Below the pieces are notes generated by a model. That model saw only the letters and a list, made by a program, of their open reading frames with translations. It did not search any database and was not told the DNA's origin. The translations under genes and the position numbers were made by a program. From Natrialba hulunbeirensis JCM 10989 (lineage in GTDB: Archaea; Halobacteriota; Halobacteria; Halobacteriales; Natrialbaceae): a DNA stretch of 42,403 bases. Positions 1-7,824 of this stretch are shown here, piece by piece (within the stretch, counting starts at the first letter, position 1; each line of letters begins with the position of its first letter). The DNA is taken from NCBI RefSeq assembly GCF_000337575.1, contig NZ_AOIM01000014.1, positions 213,898 through 256,300 on the forward strand. Direction: 5' to 3'.

Positions 1-226
1 GGAGTGCGAGCGTAACTACGCTCCGAGGTGTACGTGTACGACCGACATTGTCTGTACACAATCCATAATGGTCCATCATTATAAATGTTCATGATAGATA
101 CGGCATGTTGCCGTGAGTATGCGAACTGGCGACTATCGGGGGAGGTCTGGGGGCGCTGCGGTTACGCAGGGCGTACACCACCACTACGACTAAGCAACCC
201 GCGGGTGAGCGAGTACGACAAGAAGG
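1..226. other. Intergenic left edge
   Basis: No gene is supported here. An AT-rich stretch near 72-88 (containing TTATAAATG) is the only promoter-like element. It lies about 140 bp before the glycosyltransferase start, so if it is that gene's promoter the transcript has a leader of more than 100 nt. An antisense open frame covering this area and the next gene looks like a high-GC shadow. Confidence 0.4.
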
Positions 227-946
227 ATGTCCGCGAGTACGACCCGGTCGGTAACTGAGAAATCTCCGTCGACAGCAGACCCACCACCCATCGACGTGAG
301 CATCGTCATCCCCGCGCGAAACGAGGCGGCGTATCTGCGCGGCGCGCTCTCGAGTATCACCGCGCTCGACACCGCCTACGAGTACGAGGTGATCGTCGTC
401 GACGGCGCGTCGACTGACGGCACGCGAGCGATTGCCCGCGAGTACGGCGCGACGGTCCTCGAGGAGGACGGCTCGAGTATCGCCGTCGCTCGCAACCTCG
501 GTGCCAGCCGCGCCGACGGCGAGTGGCTCGCGTTCATCGATGCAGACACGCGGGTGCGGGCAGACTACCTCACCGAGATGCTGGGGTTCGTCGAACGTGA
601 GGGGCTCGCCGCCGCGAGTTCGCGCTGTCGGATGACTGGACCCCTGCGCGCGAAGGTGATGGAGGCGACGATCAACGAGCTTTTCCCGCGACTTGCGTCC
701 CCGGTGTTGCCGGGGTTCAACTGCGTCGTACACCATCGGGCGTTCGGCGAGGTAGGTGGCTTCCCGGACGTACCGAACGAGGATACGGCGTTCAGCCGCC
801 GGCTCGGCCGCCAGTATCCGACGGCCTACCATCCCGACGTACTCGTCGCGAGTTCGGGTCGCCGGATCGCCGCGGACGGGTTGACGGGAACGCTGTGGCA
901 CTATCTGCGACTGGATGTCGGCCGACTCCGGTCCTCGCGGGCCTGA
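227..946 (+). CDS. GT2-family (GT-A fold) glycosyltransferase
   Basis: This 239-aa protein is a family 2 glycosyltransferase, which would move a sugar from a nucleotide- or dolichol-linked donor to an unknown acceptor. Visible family marks are the N-terminal VSIVIPARNE strand (residues 24-33), VDGASTDGT (58-66) and the DxD-type metal site FIDADT (103-108). A later GGFP...NEDTAF segment fits the acceptor/catalytic loop. There is no convincing transmembrane segment, so it is probably cytosolic or peripheral. The first 20 residues are Ser/Thr/Pro-rich and unlikely to be part of the fold. The ATG at 227 directly follows an AGAAGG stretch that sits too close to act as a standard ribosome binding site. 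The substrate cannot be told from sequence. Confidence 0.87.
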   Translation: MSASTTRSVTEKSPSTADPPPIDVSIVIPARNEAAYLRGALSSITALDTAYEYEVIVVDGASTDGTRAIAREYGATVLEEDGSSIAVARNLGASRADGEWLAFIDADTRVRADYLTEMLGFVEREGLAAASSRCRMTGPLRAKVMEATINELFPRLASPVLPGFNCVVHHRAFGEVGGFPDVPNEDTAFSRRLGRQYPTAYHPDVLVASSGRRIAADGLTGTLWHYLRLDVGRLRSSRA

Positions 947-1034
947 GTCTGTCGCGAATCCGGTTCCGGTACGGACAGACAGGCATGACTCCGCCGGGAC
1001 ACCACTTTTGTCCGCTCTCGTGGGTGAACGAATC

Positions 1035-1427
1035 GTGTCTACTGTCTCAACCGAGGCCGCCGAGCTACTCGAGAGCGAACCGCTCATGGCACACCTCGGA
1101 ACCTGTGTCGACGAGCGGCCACACGTCGCGCCGGTCTGGTACACCTACGACGAGTCGGACGAGACCGTCGAGATCGTGACGAGCGGCAAGAAACTGGCGA
1201 ACATCAGGGAGAACCCGCAGGTTGCTCTTTCGATACAGGCCGACGAGGGTGGGCAGACGCAGTGGATGGTGAGCCTGCTCGGGACGGCGACGGTTGTCGA
1301 GGACGAGGAAGCGAACGAGGACGCTCGCCGGCGAATTCATGCGAAGTACGACGCGCCTGCAGACGCCTACGCGGACAACACGCTGGTGCGGATCGACGTG
1401 GGGTCGGCGACGGCACAGACCTACTGA
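1035..1427 (+). CDS. Pyridoxamine 5'-phosphate oxidase-family flavoprotein
   Basis: This 130-aa protein has the split beta-barrel of the PNPOx-like family, which binds FMN, F420 or heme. The marks are the N-terminal strand HVAPVWY, the SGKKLANIRENPQVALSI stretch and a closing strand ending RIDVGSA. I chose the GTG at 1035, which gives an N-terminus beginning STVSTEAAELL. A further-upstream start (915) would overlap the glycosyltransferase gene and add 40 residues with no family similarity. It lies 88 bp after the glycosyltransferase on the same strand. The substrate is unknown; similar haloarchaeal proteins are usually called only by family. Confidence 0.83.
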   Translation: MSTVSTEAAELLESEPLMAHLGTCVDERPHVAPVWYTYDESDETVEIVTSGKKLANIRENPQVALSIQADEGGQTQWMVSLLGTATVVEDEEANEDARRRIHAKYDAPADAYADNTLVRIDVGSATAQTY

Positions 1428-1490
1428 AGGTATTGTGTGACCAACTGTGGCTATCACGTGGCTGTTCTCGGCGCGCTCGCGTGTCGGTGC

Positions 1491-1982
1491 TTACCCGGCG
1501 TAAATCGTATAGTTGAGCACGGCGGCGAACGAGACCCAGGCGAGGTAGGGAGCCAGCAACGCCGCCGCCAGTCGGTCGACGCGGGCAAACGCCCAGATGG
1601 TCGCGGCGACGGCGACCCAGAGCACCCCGATGACGAGCAAGCCGAGATCCGCCCGCTGCAGGCCGAAGAACGCGGGCGTCCACGAGACGTTCACGACGAG
1701 TTGCACCGCGAAGATCGCAATTGCAAGGCGAACATCCCGCCGGGAGGTTCCGTGTCGCCAGACGAGGTACAGCGCGAGTCCCATCAGCGTGAACAGCGTC
1801 GTCCACGCGACTCCGAAAACGATTCCCGGTGGAAAGAACCACGGCTCGGAAAACCAGCTCGTATCCGAGCCGATGAACAGCGACGGCGACGAACCGATTA
1901 CGTTGACGCCGACGATCATACCGACCGCGACTGCAGCCTCGCGCGCAGACGGTCGCGGCGGGAGTTCGCGTACAACCTCCAT
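1491..1982 (-). CDS. tspO: TspO/MBR family tryptophan-rich sensory protein
   Basis: This 163-aa membrane protein has the five-helix TspO/peripheral benzodiazepine receptor fold. Family marks are W48 with PPG (51-53) and VFGVAWT (55-61), the NVSWTPAFFG segment (98-107) and the C-terminal PYLAWVSFAAVLN (145-157). TspO proteins bind porphyrins and affect tetrapyrrole or stress responses in bacteria. The role in haloarchaea is less clear. The ATG at 1982 is preferred: the alternative at 2024 adds 14 residues that the family lacks. It is convergent with the PNPOx-like gene. A heme biosynthesis operon lies about 17 kb away, too far to argue linkage. Confidence 0.9.
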   Translation of the reverse strand: MEVVRELPPRPSAREAAVAVGMIVGVNVIGSSPSLFIGSDTSWFSEPWFFPPGIVFGVAWTTLFTLMGLALYLVWRHGTSRRDVRLAIAIFAVQLVVNVSWTPAFFGLQRADLGLLVIGVLWVAVAATIWAFARVDRLAAALLAPYLAWVSFAAVLNYTIYAG

Positions 1983-2060
1983 ACGGACCGTCCACCGGCG
2001 AGTGAAATAGTACTCAGGGGTCAAGCCAGTTTGCCAGTCGGTCAGTCAGTCAGTTCCAGC

Positions 2061-2840
2061 CTATAGCCCGGTCGGAACCTCGAAATAGCTCGTCTCGAGG
2101 TCGTCGTCCCACGACTCGACGCGTTCCTGGACCGCTCGAACGCCAAACGTCTCCGTCGCGTAGTGGCCCGCCAGCACGACGTGAATGCCCGCCTCCCGGG
2201 CCTCGTGGTAGGCCTTCTGTTTCCCTTCACCCGTCACGAGCGCATCCACACCCGCCTCGACCGCCTCGTCGAGCCAGTCCGTGCCGCTTCCCGTGATGAT
2301 CCCTATCTCCTCGATCTCGTCCGGGCCGAACTCGAGTACCTGCACTGGCTGGCCGCCCGTCTCGAGATTGGACTCGAGTTGTTCGCGCAGCTCGGCAGGC
2401 GTATACGAGTCGGTAGCACGGCCGCGCTGGCCGATGTACTCGGGGCCGAGTTCGCCGAACGGCTGGCGGTTCTCGAGGTCGAGTACGTCGGCGACACCGG
2501 CGGCGTTGCCGAGTTCCTGGTGGCCGTCGAGTGGGAGGTGTGAGACATACAGCGCGAGGTCGTTCTCGATCAGCGGTTGGAGGCGATCGTAGGTGCGCCC
2601 CGTGACGCGGTCGAAGCCGCCCCAGGAGATGCCGTGGTGGGTGACTAGCACGTCCGCGTCGGCCTCGATCGCCTGCTCAAACGTCTTCTGGACGCCGTCG
2701 ACGGCGAACGCGACGTGTTCGACGGTTCCCTCGTCCGGGCCGACCTGTAGGCCGTTCGCGCTGGCGTCGAGGTCGGCGTACGCTGCGGTGTCGAGCGCCT
2801 CGTCGAGTCGGTCGACGAACGCGGCGAGTTCCATGCTCAT
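2061..2840 (-). CDS. Nif3-like dinuclear metal center protein
   Basis: This 259-aa protein belongs to the Nif3/DUF34 family (also annotated GTP cyclohydrolase I type 2 homolog), conserved in all domains and hexameric where studied. The metal-site marks are THHG (His68-His69), HLPLDGHQELGN (His101, Asp105) and the C-terminal GHYATE segment. The cellular substrate is not established, so the GTP cyclohydrolase name should be treated with caution. The start reads MSMELAAFVDRL, so the ATG at 2834 (two codons in) is equally possible. The gene ends about 80 bp before tspO on the same strand and may be cotranscribed with it. Confidence 0.9.
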   Translation of the reverse strand: MSMELAAFVDRLDEALDTAAYADLDASANGLQVGPDEGTVEHVAFAVDGVQKTFEQAIEADADVLVTHHGISWGGFDRVTGRTYDRLQPLIENDLALYVSHLPLDGHQELGNAAGVADVLDLENRQPFGELGPEYIGQRGRATDSYTPAELREQLESNLETGGQPVQVLEFGPDEIEEIGIITGSGTDWLDEAVEAGVDALVTGEGKQKAYHEAREAGIHVVLAGHYATETFGVRAVQERVESWDDDLETSYFEVPTGL

Positions 2841-2907
2841 ACGCGTCCGTTATTCCGCGGCGGGCTTGTATCCTTGCGGTCTCTGGCTATCCCGTGAGTG
2901 GAACCGA

Positions 2908-3639
2908 CTACGACCGACAGTCGAACGCACGCACAGTGTGGCGCTCGATTTCGGTATCGGTACAGTCGACCGGCTGGAGACCGCGGTCGGTGAACACCTG
3001 CTCCCAATCTCGGATGTATAGCGGGAGCCCGTCGACTTCGCGAACCTCGCGCAGCGGGGAACTCGGCCCAGGCTCAGAGTCAGAACCTGAACCCGAACCG
3101 GTGGCTGAACTCGAACCCGAACCCGAACCTGAACTTGACGCTGCTTCCGTGGCCGAATCGGACCCAGACTCTCCGTTCGGAGTAGTGCCCTCGTTCTCTG
3201 CTGTGAGAACCGCAGTGCTTGCGATGCGCGCGAGGTCGTCGAACACCCAGTCGTTGTCGGGGTGAACGTGTTGAATCGTCTCGACCGAGTAGACGACATC
3301 GAAGCGATTCGTCGGGAGGGAGTCGACGAGGTGTTCGATCGAGCAGCAGTAGAAGGTGCCCGCCTCGAACAGGTCGGGTGAGTTCTGAGCCATCACTTCG
3401 AAGGCGGCTTCGTTGATGTCGATACCGGCGAGGTTCTCGTAGCCGTGTTCGTGGAGGTGTGCGAGGTGGCGACCCGAACTACAGCCGAGTTCGAGGACGG
3501 ACGCGTCCGGGTCGACGAGTTCGGACAGCGTCTGTCGAAGGGCTTTACTCGTCGCGTTTGGGCCGTAGTAGGCGTAGTACTCGGGGGAGTAGGCTCCCGA
3601 GAGCGATTCCCAGCGGTCGTGGACGTCGGTTACGTTCAT
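2908..3639 (-). CDS. Class I SAM-dependent methyltransferase with Ser/Gly-rich insert
   Basis: This 243-aa protein has the Rossmann methyltransferase core. Motif I is VLELGCSSGRH (48-58), the acidic post-I residue lies in AGIDINEAAF (71-80), and motif IV is FDVVYSVETIQHV (113-125). Residues about 150-196 are an almost pure Ser/Gly/Asp/Glu/Ala segment encoded by hexanucleotide-period repeats. It interrupts the fold after the strand IASTAVLTAENE, and the last strands (LPLYIRDWEQVF, RHTVRAF) follow it. Without the insert the protein would be near 195 aa, normal for the family. The substrate cannot be predicted. It is divergent from the amidase gene across a 323-bp gap. Confidence 0.83.
   Translation of the reverse strand: MNVTDVHDRWESLSGAYSPEYYAYYGPNATSKALRQTLSELVDPDASVLELGCSSGRHLAHLHEHGYENLAGIDINEAAFEVMAQNSPDLFEAGTFYCCSIEHLVDSLPTNRFDVVYSVETIQHVHPDNDWVFDDLARIASTAVLTAENEGTTPNGESGSDSATEAASSSGSGSGSSSATGSGSGSDSEPGPSSPLREVREVDGLPLYIRDWEQVFTDRGLQPVDCTDTEIERHTVRAFDCRS
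3075..3139 (+). repeat. Imperfect hexanucleotide repeat inside methyltransferase gene
   Basis: The plus strand reads as variants of GAACCC/GAACCT repeated in six-base steps. On the coding (minus) strand this encodes alternating Gly-Ser dipeptides. The period of 6 preserves the frame, so copy-number change would lengthen or shorten the insert without a frameshift. Confidence 0.8.
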
Positions 3640-3962
3640 GGTGGATCGGGTTTGTATCTCCGCGTTCGCGGTCGCATCGTTGGTCGGACCACACTCACGC
3701 GTGCCCGTCTCAGTGTCCGACTCCGATGGGCCGATTTCGCGATCGTGTCCGCAACCGTATTGCAGTCACCGCCGCGACCGTACCGCACCTATCGCCGCAA
3801 TCGCGTCGCAAACAGTCCGCGCATAGCCTCCACCCGCGTGATACATATACCTGTGGTCCTGCACTCGCACGCTAAGACCGCAACGACATCCCTGTCTTCT
3901 GAAGCACGAATTTCCGCGAGAGGGCGATTTACAACCCGCCCATTCGTATCGACGACATACTC
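3640..3962. promoter_or_regulatory. Divergent intergenic region, methyltransferase/amidase
   Basis: This 323-bp gap separates two divergent genes. The only clear element is a TATA-like CGATTTACA at 3925-3933, about 34 bp before the amidase ATG, predicting a transcript with a leader of only a few bases. ATACATATACC near 3839-3852 is another AT-rich patch. I see no small gene or RNA here. Confidence 0.45.
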
Positions 3963-4874
3963 ATGTCGCGACGAACGATCAGCCACGAGGAGGGCGCAAT
4001 CTACGAGTTCACGCCGGAGCTGGAGCCGATCGCAACGGTGGAGTCGGGCGAGAAGCTGACGATCGACACCAGAGACAGCCTGGATGGCGCGGTGCAATCC
4101 GATGCGGACGTGATCGAAGCCGTCCCAGACGAGGTCAACGCCGCAACGGGACCCATCGAAGTCGCGGGAGCCGAACCAGGCGACGTCCTCCGCGTCGACA
4201 TCGAAGATATCCGGCTCACGGAGGAACACGGCCGCGTCATCTCGATCGAGGGCTTTGGCCTACTCGCCGGCCACGATGGGATCGAGGCACCGAAAACGCG
4301 GATGACTCCCATCGAGGACGGCACGCTCTCGTTCGAGGGCATCGACGCCGACATCCCGGTCGACCCGCTCATCGGCACTATTGGCGTCGCGACCGAGTCG
4401 GAATCGCATACGACGCTCGTCCCGCACAACCACGGTGGTAACCTCGACACGACGGATCTCGCCGCCGGGAACACGGTGTATCTCCCCGTCTTTCAGGAGG
4501 GTGCCATGCTCGCGATGGGCGACTGTAAGGCCGCGATGGCCGATGGCGAGATGTGTGGCACCGGCGCGGAGATCGGGACGGACATCGACATCACCGTCGA
4601 GGTGCTAAACGAGCCCGAGACGGAACTCGAGCGCCCGCTGATCGAAACACCCGACGCCTGGAAGCCGCTGGCCAACGCAGAGACACTCGAGGAAGCCTGC
4701 GAGCTGGCTAACCGAGATGCGATCGAACTGCTGTCCGCGGAGCACGACATCAGTACGACCGACGCCTACCTGTTCTCGAGTCTGGTCGGTGGGCTGGAGA
4801 TCAGTCAGGTCGTGGACCCGCTGGTGACGGTTCGAAATTCGATTCCGAAGGAGTATCTGTCGTCACCGTTCTGA
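3963..4874 (+). CDS. Acetamidase/formamidase family protein
   Basis: This 303-aa protein matches the FmdA/AmdA family, which hydrolyses short amides (formamide, acetamide) to acid and ammonia. Supporting features are the N-terminal phrases GPIEVAGAEPGDVLRVDI and GRVISIEGFGLL. The metal/active-site region is HNHGGNLDTTDL, VYLPVFQEGAMLAMGDCKAAMADGE, then CGTGAEI. The length is typical. The real substrate may be another small amide; no transporter or nitrogen-regulatory gene lies nearby to help. A TATA-like element about 34 bp upstream suggests a nearly leaderless transcript. Confidence 0.9.
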   Translation: MSRRTISHEEGAIYEFTPELEPIATVESGEKLTIDTRDSLDGAVQSDADVIEAVPDEVNAATGPIEVAGAEPGDVLRVDIEDIRLTEEHGRVISIEGFGLLAGHDGIEAPKTRMTPIEDGTLSFEGIDADIPVDPLIGTIGVATESESHTTLVPHNHGGNLDTTDLAAGNTVYLPVFQEGAMLAMGDCKAAMADGEMCGTGAEIGTDIDITVEVLNEPETELERPLIETPDAWKPLANAETLEEACELANRDAIELLSAEHDISTTDAYLFSSLVGGLEISQVVDPLVTVRNSIPKEYLSSPF

Positions 4875-4903
4875 GCAGCCGGGCATCGGAGAACTGTGGT
4901 CTG

Positions 4904-5758
4904 CTACAGCCGCCCGGCTGCGTGCTCGTAGACAAACTCGCGCAGTAGCTTCGCGCCGAGCGAGGCCGCCTGGCCGTCGTCGCGGTCGTTGACCTCGACG
5001 ACATCGAAGCCGGTTGCCTGCGGTGCGACCGCACGAACCACGTCGCGCAACTCGCGCGGTTCGAGACCGAACGGCTCCGTAGTACCCGTGCCGGGCGCGT
5101 AGCCGGGATCTGCGGCGTCGATGTCGACGCTGAGGTAGGCCTCTCGGTCGTCGACCCACGCTGTTGCGTTCCAGTCAGTGACGTCCGCTGGTGAAACGAC
5201 GGTCACGTCGTCTTCTGCGGCTCGCTCCCACTCGGCTTCGCTGCCGGCGCGGGCACCGAGGACGACCAGTTCCTCGACCGAGTCGACGTCGTCGAGAATC
5301 CGGCGCATGACGCTCGCGTGTGAGAGCGGGTTGCCGTCGTAGTCTGCTCTGAGATCCAGATGGGCGTCGAGTGAGACGACGACCTCGGGTTCGACGGCCC
5401 GAGCGCCGGCCAGCGAGACCGTGTGCTCGCCGCCGAGCGTGAGCGGGACGGCGTCGTCCCAGACGATATCGCGCAGGGTTCCCTCGAGCCACTCGAGATA
5501 CGCCGGTACGTCGTCCCACGCGCGAACGTCGCCGTGGTCGAGAACGCCGAGTTCCGAAAAATACTGGTCCGTTCGATGGTCGTAGTCGTCGAACGGCTCT
5601 GCAAACGTCCGCAGTTGCCGTGGACCGAATCGGGTCCCCGGCTGAAAGGTCGTCGACACGTCCAGGGGCGCGCCGACGACCACGAAGTTCGCGTCCGCAC
5701 GGGCGGATGTGTCCGCCGTGTCGGCTGCCTCGTGTTCGTCGGTCGCCCCGGGAAACAT
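4904..5758 (-). CDS. speB: Agmatinase / ureohydrolase family protein
   Basis: This 284-aa protein is an arginase/agmatinase-family hydrolase. All metal ligand motifs are present: GGEH (His112), SLDAHLDL (Asp131, His133, Asp135) and SVDIDAADPGYAPG (Asp212, Asp214), with Glu228 after it. Agmatinase converts agmatine to putrescine and urea; some archaeal homologs act on aminopropylagmatine. The ATG at 5758 lies 4 bp after the aIF5A stop, so the two are almost certainly cotranscribed. That pairing fits a role in supplying the polyamine used to make deoxyhypusine on aIF5A. A longer frame exists upstream but runs through aIF5A in another frame and is not coding. Whether the substrate is agmatine itself is not shown by sequence. 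Confidence 0.9.
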   Translation of the reverse strand: MFPGATDEHEAADTADTSARADANFVVVGAPLDVSTTFQPGTRFGPRQLRTFAEPFDDYDHRTDQYFSELGVLDHGDVRAWDDVPAYLEWLEGTLRDIVWDDAVPLTLGGEHTVSLAGARAVEPEVVVSLDAHLDLRADYDGNPLSHASVMRRILDDVDSVEELVVLGARAGSEAEWERAAEDDVTVVSPADVTDWNATAWVDDREAYLSVDIDAADPGYAPGTGTTEPFGLEPRELRDVVRAVAPQATGFDVVEVNDRDDGQAASLGAKLLREFVYEHAAGRL

Positions 5759-5762
5759 CAAC

Positions 5763-6137
5763 TTATATAATCTTCCGCTGGTCTTCCATCTCGAGGTACT
5801 CGATGTTCTCGTCGGGGGAGGCGTCGACGTCCTCGGGCATGCGCATCGTGATGGTCTCGTACGTTTCCAGGTCCATGACCTGCATGTCGCTGCCGTCGAC
5901 GGAGACGACCTGACCCTGTTTGCGCTCGATGATCGGGACCCAGATCTTCGCGTCGACTGGCTGGGAAAGCGAGCGCTTCTTGCCGTCGAAGACGCCAACG
6001 GCCTCGATTCGGGCCTTGGCGCTGCCGTGTTTCCCCGGCTTTGCCGTCGAGTAGGAGTTGATCTTGCAGGCTGCGTCGTCGATAACTACGTAGCTACCTT
6101 CCTGGAGATCGCGAACTTCTTGCTGCTGTTTCGCCAT
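5763..6137 (-). CDS. eif5A: Translation initiation factor 5A (aIF5A)
   Basis: This 124-aa protein is aIF5A, which helps ribosomes through difficult peptide bonds and termination. The modification loop reads [11 protein letters not shown]; Lys36 in PGKHG is the residue converted to deoxyhypusine or hypusine. An N-terminal SH3-like domain and a C-terminal OB-fold domain (from about residue 70) are both complete. It begins at ATG 6137 and is followed after 4 bp by the agmatinase gene. Deoxyhypusine synthase itself is not in the window. Confidence 0.97.
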   Translation of the reverse strand: MAKQQQEVRDLQEGSYVVIDDAACKINSYSTAKPGKHGSAKARIEAVGVFDGKKRSLSQPVDAKIWVPIIERKQGQVVSVDGSDMQVMDLETYETITMRMPEDVDASPDENIEYLEMEDQRKII

Positions 6138-6333
6138 GTCCCGGGGTAATCAACCGATGGCCATAAACCGTTTGGAATGGCGGCTCCGATAGCCGATACC
6201 CCAATACGGCACGGAAATCGACTCTCCCACCAGATATCAGTAGTTTTGGCGTGGTGAATCGGGCCGGAACACACTAACAAACCGGCTGTCAGAAGCGAAA
6301 CTATCTCGGAGCGAACACGCGAACAACGACCCA

Positions 6334-7156
6334 ATGACCGGGGCCACCGGCGGTGTTGTCTCTCAGTTGGGACACGCACTCGGACTGGGACTTGCACTCG
6401 AGTTCGTTGCCGAGTGGCAATGGCAGTTTCAGTTCCAGTTCCAGTTCCAGTTCCAGTCCCCGTGGCAGGGGACAGTTCACCTTCCTGGGGACCTATCACC
6501 AGTGGGGGCCACGCCGTCGACCACGCTTGCAGTGGCGGCATCTGTCATTACTCTTGTCGCCGTCGTTGCCGCCGTCGCCATCGTCTCCGGGATCACACGC
6601 TGGCTCTGGCAACGCTACCACCGAACCCAGGAGTCCCCACCACTCTCGTCGCTGGCTACCGACCTCGACGACCACCTCGCCACAGCGCTCGGTCCTGGCA
6701 CCGGCTCACACCTCGAGACGCCGCCGACCGTTCGCCAACTCGAGCGCGTCGACGACCCCCCCTGGTCCTGCTGAAGAAACGACCACCCCCATCGTCCCAG
6801 TCATCCGCATCGAGCTCGGGACGGCCGACACCCCTGGGCTGGGTCTTGTACTCGAGTACGTCGCGGCTGCACTCGAGACAGTTCATCCGGTACTCGAGGA
6901 GAGTGAGTGTGCGTTCGACGAGAGCGAGCGAGACGTACGCGTCCGCTACTACGAGTTCGAGGTGACGTTCGGGCCGGATGGTCTACTCGTGTCGGGAGAG
7001 TGTCGCCGTATCGTGGTGCCGCCGACGTGTGCCGAGCAGTTGTGTTCGGAGTCGCGATATGGTGTCCACGAGTTGCAACGGGAACTCGAAGCCGGTACTG
7101 GTGGAGACGGTGCTGGTGGGGAGGATGTGCCGTCGGTTCTGTGGGAGCCGTGCTGA
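6334..7156 (+). pseudogene. Haloarchaeal membrane protein gene broken by +1 frameshift in a C7 run
   Basis: Two overlapping open frames make sense only as one gene. The first (ATG 6334, stop 6774) encodes a WQWQ-then-(QF)5 repeat at about residues 28-41, one transmembrane helix (about 63-86) and a DLDDHLATAL segment. The second frame continues after the seven Cs at 6756-6762 with PVIRIELGTAD and a cytoplasmic-looking domain ending at 7156. Deleting one C joins them into about 273 aa: ...RVDDPPGPAEETTT... I do not recognise the family. It may be a true pseudogene, a phase-variable gene or a base-calling error. The window carries a Nextera adapter, implying short-read sequencing in which a 7-base run is usually called well, so I lean towards a real frameshift. 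Confidence 0.55.
6412..6456 (+). repeat. Hexanucleotide repeat (CAGTTC)n encoding Gln-Phe
   Basis: About five near-perfect CAGTTC units follow a TGGCAATGGCAG start, giving alternating Trp-Gln then Phe-Gln. The aromatic/Gln alternation just before the transmembrane helix is unusual for a haloarchaeal protein. Confidence 0.85.
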
Positions 7157-7200
7157 GTTTCCCGATACAATCCCCGGTAATCGGCCGACTGTCGTGCTGT

Positions 7201-7554
7201 TCAGAACGTGATGACTTCGTAGCCGTCGTCGACGAGCGAGCGGATGCTCGGATGGCCGTCGAACTCGTCGACGCGGCCGGCATCGGACTGGTCGACCGCC
7301 TCGTCAACGTCGTAGGCGCTGACGCAGTAGTCACAGACGGAGACGACGTCGGTGACCTGCTGGTACAGGCTGTGGTACGTGTGATCTTCGTCGGTCAGTT
7401 CGCCGATCCACTGGGTGCCTGCGCCGTCGAAGATCAGTTTGACGTCGTCGTCGGCTTCCTGGAACTCTCGAGTGGCCTCCATCGCGTTGACGACGCGACC
7501 GAGGTTGCTTGGACCCTCTGTACCCGCAAGAACGATGATTGCTGCGCGTGCCAT
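7201..7554 (-). CDS. DsrE/DsrF-like family protein
   Basis: This 117-aa protein has the DsrE-like fold: a start strand ARAAIIVLAGTEGPSNLGRVVNAM, a VKLIFDGAG strand and a CDYC segment (VVSVCDYCVSAYDV) where the family's reactive cysteine usually sits. Members handle sulfur or persulfide groups in sulfur oxidation and tRNA thiolation relays. Many haloarchaeal members have no assigned role. The ATG at 7554 begins the first strand directly; an upstream start at 7629 would add 25 residues without similarity. No sulfur-relay partners are adjacent. Confidence 0.8.
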   Translation of the reverse strand: MARAAIIVLAGTEGPSNLGRVVNAMEATREFQEADDDVKLIFDGAGTQWIGELTDEDHTYHSLYQQVTDVVSVCDYCVSAYDVDEAVDQSDAGRVDEFDGHPSIRSLVDDGYEVITF

Positions 7555-7824
7555 GCGAATAGATGGAACGAGTCTGGCGGGATGAGTATTGTTGATTATT
7601 GTACGACAGACACCGGCATAGGTAACCAACTCGTGTGTGCAGAATTAGTCTAAGTCGAACCTCTTCCAAGACGGTACGCAACCGACTCGGGAGACGACAG
7701 TTTCCAATGGCAGCCAACAAGTGCCGCTTTTGGCGGTCTAAACCCGCGTAAGTGACAGTTAGCGCTGAAGAGGAACCAATCACACAAAATATTTATCCTA
7801 ACAAATTGGACCGAAACTATCGAC
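7555..7824. promoter_or_regulatory. Divergent intergenic region, DsrE/PQQ-repeat lipoprotein
   Basis: This 270-bp gap holds promoters for two divergent genes. On the plus strand AAAATATTTATCC at about 7787-7798 is a strong TATA box about 30 bp before ATG 7825. TGTTGATTATTGTACG near 7588-7603 is AT-rich and may serve the minus-strand DsrE gene. Nothing coding is seen. Confidence 0.5.

Noticed and set aside
915..1034. Extended N-terminus of the PNPOx-like protein
   Set aside because: It overlaps the glycosyltransferase gene and shows no family similarity; GTG 1035 fits the family start.
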